Shown here piece after piece: positions 6,626 to 11,836 of a DNA stretch of 11,836 bases. Made by a program: the position numbers and the translations under genes. The DNA is from Thermoplasmata archaeon (GTDB taxonomy: Archaea; Thermoplasmatota; Thermoplasmata; Thermoplasmatales; Thermoplasmataceae): assembly GCA_021802165.1 (NCBI GenBank), contig JAKAAU010000020.1, positions 1 to 11,836 of the forward strand. Reading direction: 5' to 3'. The notes below the pieces were generated by a model. That model saw only the letters and a program-made list of their open reading frames with translations. It was not told where the DNA came from and made no database searches. Within the stretch, counting starts at the first letter, position 1; each line of letters starts with the position of its first letter.

Positions 6626-7270
6626 GGATTTTAATTTTTTTATGCTGTTTTCAATGTTGTTACCGAAAATATATGAGGCAGATACCAGTATATCTGCACC
6701 TGCTTCCCTCGCCAGTTTACCAGTTTCTGCATTGATTCCCCCGTCTATCTCTATTTTTGTATTGTAATAGTTTTCATCTATGAATTTTCTCAATTCTCTG
6801 ACCTTATCCAGAGATTTATCAATAAATTTCTGGCCAGAAAATCCCGGGTATACAGACATAACAAGAACAATTTCCGATGTAGGGACAAATTTATAGACCT
6901 TTTTTATGTCTGTGTCTGGATTTATAACTATGCCATAGCGTATGTTTTCATCTCCCAGCTTCTTGAGGAAATTACCAACTTCAATAGGTGTTTCATAATG
7001 AACAAGAAGTACGTTCCCCCCAGCTTCAATAAATGATTTATAATACTTATCTGGGCGTTCAATCATAAGATGGCAATCAAGCCTCAGGCCAGTTGCCCGT
7101 CTTATCGCGGAAACAAGATCAGGTCCCATGGTTATATTATTAACAAAATGCCCGTCCATAATGTCTAAATGGAATGATTCTGCACCCGCTACCTGACACT
7201 GTTTTATCTGATTTCCAAGTTCTAGGAGATTGCTTGATATGATAGATGGAGATATTTCTATATTTTTCAC
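6620..7270 (-). CDS. rpe: Ribulose-phosphate 3-epimerase
   Basis: This TIM-barrel enzyme interconverts D-ribulose 5-phosphate and D-xylulose 5-phosphate in the non-oxidative pentose phosphate pathway. The 216-residue length is typical. Ser9 in SPSIISSN, His34 and Asp36 in FHLDIMDGHF, His67 in CHLMI and Asp176 in EIDGGIN are the expected metal-binding and catalytic positions. The MSVYPGFSGQKF segment (138-149) is the family's mobile loop, and the phosphate-binding end of the barrel is present around DILVSASYIFG. The start is GTG at 7270, giving the canonical beta-1 strand IEISPSII a few residues in. A TATA-like box sits 30 nt upstream. The 3' end overlaps the dehydrogenase stop. Nothing looks degraded. 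Confidence 0.95.
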   Translation of the reverse strand: MKNIEISPSIISSNLLELGNQIKQCQVAGAESFHLDIMDGHFVNNITMGPDLVSAIRRATGLRLDCHLMIERPDKYYKSFIEAGGNVLLVHYETPIEVGNFLKKLGDENIRYGIVINPDTDIKKVYKFVPTSEIVLVMSVYPGFSGQKFIDKSLDKVRELRKFIDENYYNTKIEIDGGINAETGKLAREAGADILVSASYIFGNNIENSIKKLKSL

Positions 7271-7291
7271 TGTATGAAATCCGGAACATGC

Positions 7292-7300
7292 ATTTATTTT
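7292..7300 (-). promoter_or_regulatory. TATA-like box of rpe
   Basis: The minus strand reads AAAATAAAT, with its 5' end 30 nt from the GTG at 7270. A second AT-rich box, TTTTATAAAA, lies a little further out (7302-7311) and would give a short leader instead. Confidence 0.35.
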
Positions 7301-7506
7301 TTTTTATAAAATTTTTTAAGGATTATATGAAAACCTGTATGATATATAATGGTATAATAAATAAGTAATAATTATCTTGTCTGATTTTCTTTTATTAAAA
7401 TTTCTGAGGATAGATCCCTGAGCGTGGATATACAATTCAATATTCTTCCGTCGAATTAAAATCAACACAGAAAACAAAATAGGAATAATAATCTTTTGCT
7501 AGTAAG

Positions 7507-7515
7507 TATTAAAAA
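7507..7515 (+). promoter_or_regulatory. TATA-like box of the ABC1-family gene
   Basis: TATTAAAAA begins 29 nt before the GTG start at 7536. This supports GTG over the nearby ATGs at 7522 and 7540. The ATG at 7522 runs into TGA after five codons, and the one at 7540 is out of frame. The rest of the 7271-7535 gap holds no gene I can support. Confidence 0.4.
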
Positions 7516-7535
7516 GCCGTTATGAATTTGCAACA

Positions 7536-9065
7536 GTGAATGATGACGTTAAAAAGGTAAGAAGTACAGAAATTCGATATTTATTTAAGCTGCTCCCAGT
7601 CTTCCTCAAATTCAGTTCTGATAGAAAAAAATCAAGGCGTCAGGAGGAATATGATTACAGAATTGAGAAGCATGGTAGAACAGCAGTAAATACATTCATC
7701 CAACTGGGTCCAACATTTATCAAACTTGGGCAGGTGCTTTCTGCCCGTCCTGATTTATTGCCAAAGGAATATTTAAAGGCATTCTCTGATCTTCAGGACA
7801 GGGTACCGCCGGATAATTTTGCCTATGCACGTAGACTAATAGAAGAAAATGTTGGAAATCTCGATAAGGTTTTTGATGAATTCGATGAGGATGCTATATC
7901 AGGTGCATCACTGGGCCAGGTTTATAGAGCGAGATACAGGGGAATAGACGCCGCTGTAAAGGTAAACAGGCACGATATAGACAGAGTACTCAAAAGGGAT
8001 CTAATTATTATAAAAAAATTGCTCAATCTATTCAAGAGATTCATAGATAATTTTCTCTATATAAGCATCTCAAATGTGATCTCTGATTTTTCTGCCAGAA
8101 TTTACGATGAAACAAATTATCTCATCGAAGCTGATAATATAAAGAGAATAAGGGCTAATATAAAGAAATACGATATAATTATACCCGATGTTTTGTTTGC
8201 TTCAAAGCAGGTTTTAATACTTACATACATTGAAGGAATAAAAGTTACAGATGTTAAAAAACTTGGTGAAAATGGAGCAAATCTTCCAAAGCTTGCTCAT
8301 GATCTGGATATAACCTTTATACGCATGCTTTTGCGAAACGATATATTCCATGCAGACCCACATCCCGGGAACATATCTATTTCGAAGGACGGTAGAATTA
8401 TACTTTATGATTTTGGGATGGTGGGAAAACTGGATGATGAAACCAGGTTTAAACTTTTAAAGCTTTATGATGGATTGATCAACAAGGACCCTGATACCAT
8501 AATGGATTCTCTGATTCAATTAAATGCACTTTCACCGGCTGCAAACAGGGGAATAGTGAGAAAGGGAATAGAGCTTTCCATAGCTAATCTCTCCGGAACA
8601 AATGTTAATGAAATGGACATTAGGGAACTACTCGCAATTGCAAATAATGTAATCTTTGAGTTTCCATTCCACCTTCCACGGGAACTTGTACTTTATATGA
8701 GAATGTCATCCCTTCTTGAGGGTATCTGCAAAACACTTGATCCGAATTTCAAGTTTGTTATCGTGCTCAGAGATATTCTTTACAATGAGGGCATGCTTCA
8801 GGAGCTTTACAAGAAGGAATTGAATGAATTTGCACAAAAAGCTGTAATTTCTCTGGAAAAGGGGCTCGATGTTCTCCCCCTCATGAAACGGAGGCTGGAA
8901 GAACAGGAAGTGCCGGTTCAGGAAACTAAGAAACTTCCCGCAACAGTGTTCCTATCGGCGGTGTTTATTGCAATGGTTTTATTTTCAAGAATTCATCCAT
9001 TAATCTCATATATAATAATGGTAGTGGATATAGTTTTATTTTTATTAATATTAAAAAATAAATAA
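7536..9065 (+). CDS. ABC1/UbiB/AarF-family atypical kinase, membrane-anchored
   Basis: This 509-residue member of the ABC1 (ADCK/UbiB) family has a protein-kinase-like fold. Family members are ATP-binding proteins linked to isoprenoid quinone synthesis or lipid homeostasis rather than ordinary protein phosphorylation. The signature KLGQ is at 63-66, the glycine/alanine-rich loop SGASLGQVY at 122-130, and the nucleotide-binding lysine is Lys142 in AAVKV. EADN at 198-201, the catalytic loop HADPHPGN (272-279) and DFG (292-294) follow. All are intact, so ATP binding is likely. Two hydrophobic segments at about 468-484 and 488-506 make a C-terminal membrane hairpin that ends in LKNK, as in UbiB proteins. 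The start is GTG at 7536. The neighbours (rpe, small heat-shock gene) do not reveal the substrate. Thermoplasmatales make menaquinone-type quinones, so a quinone role is possible but unproven. Confidence 0.92.
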   Translation: MNDDVKKVRSTEIRYLFKLLPVFLKFSSDRKKSRRQEEYDYRIEKHGRTAVNTFIQLGPTFIKLGQVLSARPDLLPKEYLKAFSDLQDRVPPDNFAYARRLIEENVGNLDKVFDEFDEDAISGASLGQVYRARYRGIDAAVKVNRHDIDRVLKRDLIIIKKLLNLFKRFIDNFLYISISNVISDFSARIYDETNYLIEADNIKRIRANIKKYDIIIPDVLFASKQVLILTYIEGIKVTDVKKLGENGANLPKLAHDLDITFIRMLLRNDIFHADPHPGNISISKDGRIILYDFGMVGKLDDETRFKLLKLYDGLINKDPDTIMDSLIQLNALSPAANRGIVRKGIELSIANLSGTNVNEMDIRELLAIANNVIFEFPFHLPRELVLYMRMSSLLEGICKTLDPNFKFVIVLRDILYNEGMLQELYKKELNEFAQKAVISLEKGLDVLPLMKRRLEEQEVPVQETKKLPATVFLSAVFIAMVLFSRIHPLISYIIMVVDIVLFLLILKNK

Positions 9066-9083
9066 AAATATTTAATTAATCTG

Positions 9084-9464
9084 TCACTCAATTTTTACGG
9101 TTTTTACATTCTTAACAGGTATCCTCAACGAAAGCACACCATCAGTATATCTTGCTGTAAAATCCTGTTCAGTGTCAACTTCTAAAGGAAGTGACATTCT
9201 TTTAAAAACCTTATCAGGCCTCTGATTTTCAAATACTGTACCTTCAGGTTTTATTTCTCTATCTGCCCTTATCACTATGGCATTTTTTTCAAGTGTAACC
9301 TTTATATCGTTTCTGTCAAATCCCGGAAGGTCTGCCTCAATTCCTATATATCCATTATCTTCATACATTGTAACAGCTGGATACATATAGCTCATAATTT
9401 CCCTTGCCCTGTTGTTAATATTCTTCATAAACTCATCAGAGTAATATTTTAACGGTCTGTACAT
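9084..9464 (-). CDS. Small heat-shock protein, Hsp20/alpha-crystallin family
   Basis: This is an ATP-independent chaperone that holds unfolding proteins. The 126 residues comprise a short N-terminal arm (about 1-28) and an alpha-crystallin domain (about 30-118). The domain shows the strand signature EADLPGFDRNDIKVTLE, the dimerisation-loop region around PEGTVFENQRPDKVFKRMSLPL, and the near-invariant GVLSLRIP motif. The C-terminal extension is very short, ending TVKIE; VKI may stand in for the usual I-x-I motif. The ATG at 9464 gives a natural N-terminus, but the best TATA-like box lies unusually close to it, so Met13 (9428) is an alternative start. That would not affect the chaperone domain. 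The gene has the same orientation as the mutase operon upstream, separated by 122 nt, and is probably transcribed separately. Confidence 0.95.
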   Translation of the reverse strand: MYRPLKYYSDEFMKNINNRAREIMSYMYPAVTMYEDNGYIGIEADLPGFDRNDIKVTLEKNAIVIRADREIKPEGTVFENQRPDKVFKRMSLPLEVDTEQDFTARYTDGVLSLRIPVKNVKTVKIE

Positions 9465-9469
9465 ATTTC

Positions 9470-9480
9470 AAATATAAATT
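9470..9480 (-). promoter_or_regulatory. TATA-like box near the hsp20 start
   Basis: The minus strand reads AATTTATATTT and its centre is only about 11 nt from the ATG at 9464. This breaks the roughly 30-nt spacing of the other genes. Either the true start is Met13 at 9428, or another box upstream is used. The rest of the gap up to 9586 shows no gene. Confidence 0.3.
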
Positions 9481-9586
9481 ATGAGTACTAAAAGTTTACG
9501 TTAATATTCATCATACACTTATTTTATGGCAATAAGGTGAAAAAATTTCAGTCATTCCTGTTTCTACAATTATTTGTATACTCTCA

Positions 9587-10501
9587 TTACCTGTCCTTTA
9601 CTTCCCCGAAGTTTTTGTTATCCCTTACCAGTATTTGTTCCGCCATTGTGTACGGGTCTTCATTCAGAGGGTTATCTTCAAATTCTATCCTGTCAACATA
9701 GTCTGAATATTCATTGTAAATAGCTTCCATGACAACCATTTTAAGTTTTTTATAATATTTTTCACGTGGATTTTTTGGCCGTATTTCAAGTATACTTTTT
9801 ACCACTTCATCATAGTTTTCCCCTGTAAGCGAATTGACTCCAATAACCGGAGTTTCCAGTTTATTGCTCATGTTAAGCGATTCCCTTATATCCTTGATTG
9901 CGAGATATGAACCCTCACGATCGATTTTATTAATTACAAATATATCCCCTATTTCCATTATACCTGATTTTATTGCCTGTATTTCATCTCCCAGACCCGG
10001 TGCAAGAAATACACATGTTATATCTGCTATGTTCATAATATCCACATCTGCCTGTCCTGAACCAACAGTCTCCAGTATGATGAAATCATTGCCTGCGGCT
10101 TCCAGTACCTTTACAATGTCCCATGTGTATTCAGATAAACCTCCGTTGTAAAGCCTGTTGGACGTGCTTCTCATATATATTCCTTTCTTGCTCAGGGCAG
10201 CCTGCATTCTTATTCTGTTTCCAAGTATAGCACCCCCAGAAAATGGGCTTGCAGGGTCTATAGCAAGCACCGCAACTCTTCCATGTGTAGCTAGCAAAGG
10301 TGCCAGAGTACCTATGGCGGTGCTTTTTCCCACTCCAGGGGGTCCGGTAATACCGACAATCTTCGCCTTACCGTATGGATATATCCTGCTGATTATGTCT
10401 TTCCTTGCTTCATAGCCAGAATTTTCTATAATGGAGATTGATCGGGCAATCGCCCTGTAATCCCCTTTTAATATGCCCTGTACCAGAATATCAGTATTCA
10501 T
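9587..10501 (-). CDS. meaB: MeaB/ArgK-type G3E GTPase, methylmalonyl-CoA mutase chaperone
   Basis: MeaB uses GTP to protect methylmalonyl-CoA mutase from inactivation and to help load or remove its adenosylcobalamin. The 304 residues carry Walker A GPPGVGKST (53-61), the switch segment DPASPFSGGAILGNRIRM (82-99), ETVGSGQAD (144-152), the family segment GDEIQAIKSGIMEIGDI (171-187) and the guanine-specificity motif NKID (191-194). The C-terminal arm (about 265-304) is the dimerisation region of the family. ETVGSGQAD differs from the common ETVGVGQSE, and RSTSNRLYNGGL (111-122) lacks the usual Gly after Arg116. Both are mild changes. The ATG at 10501 lies inside the end of the B12-subunit gene (11-nt overlap), so translation is probably coupled. 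It is the last gene of the mutase operon. Confidence 0.95.
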   Translation of the reverse strand: MNTDILVQGILKGDYRAIARSISIIENSGYEARKDIISRIYPYGKAKIVGITGPPGVGKSTAIGTLAPLLATHGRVAVLAIDPASPFSGGAILGNRIRMQAALSKKGIYMRSTSNRLYNGGLSEYTWDIVKVLEAAGNDFIILETVGSGQADVDIMNIADITCVFLAPGLGDEIQAIKSGIMEIGDIFVINKIDREGSYLAIKDIRESLNMSNKLETPVIGVNSLTGENYDEVVKSILEIRPKNPREKYYKKLKMVVMEAIYNEYSDYVDRIEFEDNPLNEDPYTMAEQILVRDNKNFGEVKDR

Positions 10502-10937
10502 TTTCTCTCAATTTCCTTACTTCCCTTGCTCTAAACTTAATATGATCTATTATTACGCTGAGGGGAGTTCCGGGTCCGAAGTTCCCCGTTATTCCCATCT
10601 TTTCTAGGGCAGGTTTATCCTCATCAGGTATGATTCCACCTCCGACCACAGCTATATCATTTACGCCACGTTTTCTAAGTATTTCCATGACATTTCTGAA
10701 TGCGGTCATATGTGCTCCGTTCAAAAGGCTCAGGGCTATTACGTCCACATCCTCATTGATGGCAGTATCGACCACTTCCTCCGGCGTCGGCAACAGTCCA
10801 GCGTAAATAACATCCATACCCGCATCTCTGAACGCCTTTGCCAGAACAAATATACCACGATCATGTCCGTCTATTGCCGGTTTTGCCAGCAGAACCTTTA
10901 CAGGTGCTTCAGTATATTTTTGGCTCTTTCCATTCAC
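10491..10937 (-). CDS. Methylmalonyl-CoA mutase, B12-binding small subunit
   Basis: This is a stand-alone cobalamin-binding domain that pairs with the separate catalytic subunit encoded just upstream, the usual archaeal arrangement. The B12 signature DGHDRG supplies the lower-ligand histidine and fits DxHxxG. SLL follows in ALSLLNGAH, then VVGGGIIPDED and FGPGTP, all in the expected order for a Rossmann-like B12 domain. There are 148 residues from GTG 10937. A TTG at 10940 would add one residue. GTG is preferred because GGAG ends 7 nt before it. The gene overlaps the 3' end of the large-subunit gene by 29 nt and the meaB start by 11 nt. The C-terminus is charged and basic (IKFRAREVRKLREN). 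Confidence 0.95.
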   Translation of the reverse strand: MNGKSQKYTEAPVKVLLAKPAIDGHDRGIFVLAKAFRDAGMDVIYAGLLPTPEEVVDTAINEDVDVIALSLLNGAHMTAFRNVMEILRKRGVNDIAVVGGGIIPDEDKPALEKMGITGNFGPGTPLSVIIDHIKFRAREVRKLRENEY

Positions 10938-11836
10938 CAAATATCTCCCTCCCTACATTTGATATTTCTTCCAGTGTGCAGTAGTTTCTTACACATTCCA
11001 TTATATATGGCATGAGATTTACGCTGTCATCCTCCATTGCCTTATGCAGCTTCTCGAGGGATCTGGAAACCCTAGATTCATCCCTCTTCTTCCTGATATA
11101 CTCCAAACTCCTGATCTGCCCTTTCTCTGCCACATCACTGATTTTCAACGTGTTTATGGGCTTTTCATCCTTATCCACATACTTATTTACTCCAACTATT
11201 ACATCGTCTCCTTTTTCTATTCTGATCTGTTTTTTATAGGATGTATCGGCTATTTCTTTCTGTAAATATCCTGACTTTACAGCACTGAGAATCCCACCCA
11301 TTTTTTCAATTTCCGAAAAATACTTGTATGCTTCCACCTCCATTTCACATGTAAGCCTTTCAAGATAATAGGATCCGCCCAGAGGATCAATAACATCGGT
11401 TATTCCAGTTTCTTCTGCAATTATCTGCTGTGTCCTCAGTGCAACTTTAACAGCATCATCTGTTGGAAGTGCCCATGCCTCATCATATGAATTGGTATGT
11501 AGACTCTGAGTACCTCCTAACACAGCTGCCATTGCCTCTATTGTTGTTCTAACTATGTTGTTCAGAGGCTGCTGCCATGTAAGGGTGTATCCAGATGTCT
11601 GTGTGTGGAATTTTAATGCCATGCTCTTTGGATCCTTTGCATGGTATTTCTCTTTCAGCACAGTTGCCCATATGCGTCTCGCTGCCCTGAATTTGGCAAT
11701 TTCCTCGAAGAAATTGATAGAAGAATTAAAGAAAAACGATGTTCTAGGCGCGAAATCATCAACATTCAACCCCGCATTTATGCCCATTTCAATATAATAA
11801 AATCCATCTGCCAGTGTAAATGCCAGTTCCTGAACT
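10909..11836 (-). CDS. Methylmalonyl-CoA mutase large (catalytic) subunit, C-terminal part
   Basis: The enzyme interconverts (R)-methylmalonyl-CoA and succinyl-CoA with adenosylcobalamin, linking propionyl-CoA metabolism to the citric acid cycle. The window shows 308 residues; the reading frame runs off the edge at 11836 and no start is visible (the Met at 11787 is internal). Conserved blocks appear in family order: VQELAFTLADG, DDFAPRTSFFFNSS, FFEEIAKFRAARRIWA, KFHTQTSGYTLTWQQPLNNIVRTTIEAMAAVLGG (quoted only in part: HTQTSG and LNNIVRTTIEAMAAV), SLHTNSYDEAWALPTD, and DPLGGSYYLE. The subunit ends without a B12 domain, which the next gene supplies. The residues that separate methylmalonyl- from isobutyryl-CoA mutases lie outside the window, so specificity rests on the adjacent MeaB and B12 subunit and on overall similarity. 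The promoter is not in the window. Confidence 0.93.
   Translation of the reverse strand, partial: VQELAFTLADGFYYIEMGINAGLNVDDFAPRTSFFFNSSINFFEEIAKFRAARRIWATVLKEKYHAKDPKSMALKFHTQTSGYTLTWQQPLNNIVRTTIEAMAAVLGGTQSLHTNSYDEAWALPTDDAVKVALRTQQIIAEETGITDVIDPLGGSYYLERLTCEMEVEAYKYFSEIEKMGGILSAVKSGYLQKEIADTSYKKQIRIEKGDDVIVGVNKYVDKDEKPINTLKISDVAEKGQIRSLEYIRKKRDESRVSRSLEKLHKAMEDDSVNLMPYIMECVRNYCTLEEISNVGREIFGEWKEPKIY
10943..10954 (-). promoter_or_regulatory. Strong Shine-Dalgarno site of the B12-subunit gene
   Basis: On the minus strand, inside the large-subunit coding sequence, AGGGAGGGAGAT contains GGAGG and a second GGAG. The latter leaves 7 nt before GTG 10937 but only 4 before TTG 10940, which favours the GTG. 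This is the clearest ribosome-binding site in the window and fits an internal operon gene, unlike the leaderless genes elsewhere. Confidence 0.6.

Noticed and set aside
7322..7350. Inverted repeat ATTATAT ... ATATAAT, considered as a possible XerA dif site
   Set aside because: The arms are only seven AT bases with a 15-nt spacer, unlike the 11-6-11 layout of known dif sites, and such pairs are expected by chance in this AT-rich gap.
7404..7424. CTGAG direct repeat and short GGAT/ATCC inverted repeat, considered as a riboswitch or small RNA
   Set aside because: The pairing is only four base pairs, no known riboswitch core is recognisable, and no promoter or terminator frames it.
1..11836. CRISPR array, tRNA or rRNA genes, toxin-antitoxin or defence cluster
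   Set aside because: No regularly spaced repeats, no tRNA-like T-loop motifs in the gaps, and every sizeable reading frame is explained by housekeeping genes or the TnpB remnant.

Overview
The window reads as ordinary chromosome from an AT-rich thermoacidophilic archaeon of the Thermoplasmatales, most like Ferroplasma, Acidiplasma or a relative. This rests on sn-glycerol-1-phosphate dehydrogenase and an archaeal-type GGPP synthase (ether lipid synthesis), an archaeal XerA recombinase, heavy AGA/AGG/ATA codon use, and TATA-like boxes about 30 nt before many start codons, which implies leaderless mRNAs. The genus cannot be fixed from the sequence alone.

Layout. (1) 2-1213: an IS200/IS605-type tnpB, cut by the window edge and broken by two opposite one-base indels. 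Its 3' end keeps a strong hairpin of the kind found at an element right end or in an omega-RNA. (2) 1263-2315 (-): egsA, G1P dehydrogenase, converging on tnpB. (3) 2447-2890 (+): an unrecognised four-helix membrane protein, then xerA at 2930-3772 (+). (4) 3769-4824 (-): GGPP synthase, whose stop codon overlaps that of xerA. (5) 4914-5603 (+): a protein made of six TPR repeats. (6) 5672-6625 (+): a medium-chain dehydrogenase/reductase without catalytic zinc ligands, whose stop overlaps that of the ribulose-phosphate 3-epimerase gene at 6620-7270 (-). (7) 7536-9065 (+): an ABC1/UbiB-family kinase-like protein with two C-terminal membrane helices. (8) 9084-9464 (-): a small heat-shock protein. 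(9) 9587-11836 (-): a methylmalonyl-CoA mutase operon, transcribed as large subunit (cut by the window edge), then B12-binding subunit, then the MeaB-type GTPase.

How the genes fit together. EgsA and GGPP synthase supply the two halves of archaeal lipids, the G1P backbone and the C20 isoprenoid, but they are not in one operon. The last three genes form one functional unit: the two mutase subunits interconvert methylmalonyl-CoA and succinyl-CoA, and MeaB guards and loads the cobalamin cofactor. Most other genes look singly transcribed from their own promoters. The mutase operon differs: its internal gene has overlapping reading frames and a clear Shine-Dalgarno sequence.

I found no CRISPR array, tRNA, rRNA or convincing new defence or metabolic system. 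The points most worth a second look are the decayed TnpB locus with its retained 3' hairpin, the mixed zinc-motif dehydrogenase, the orphan membrane protein next to xerA, and the start-site architecture.
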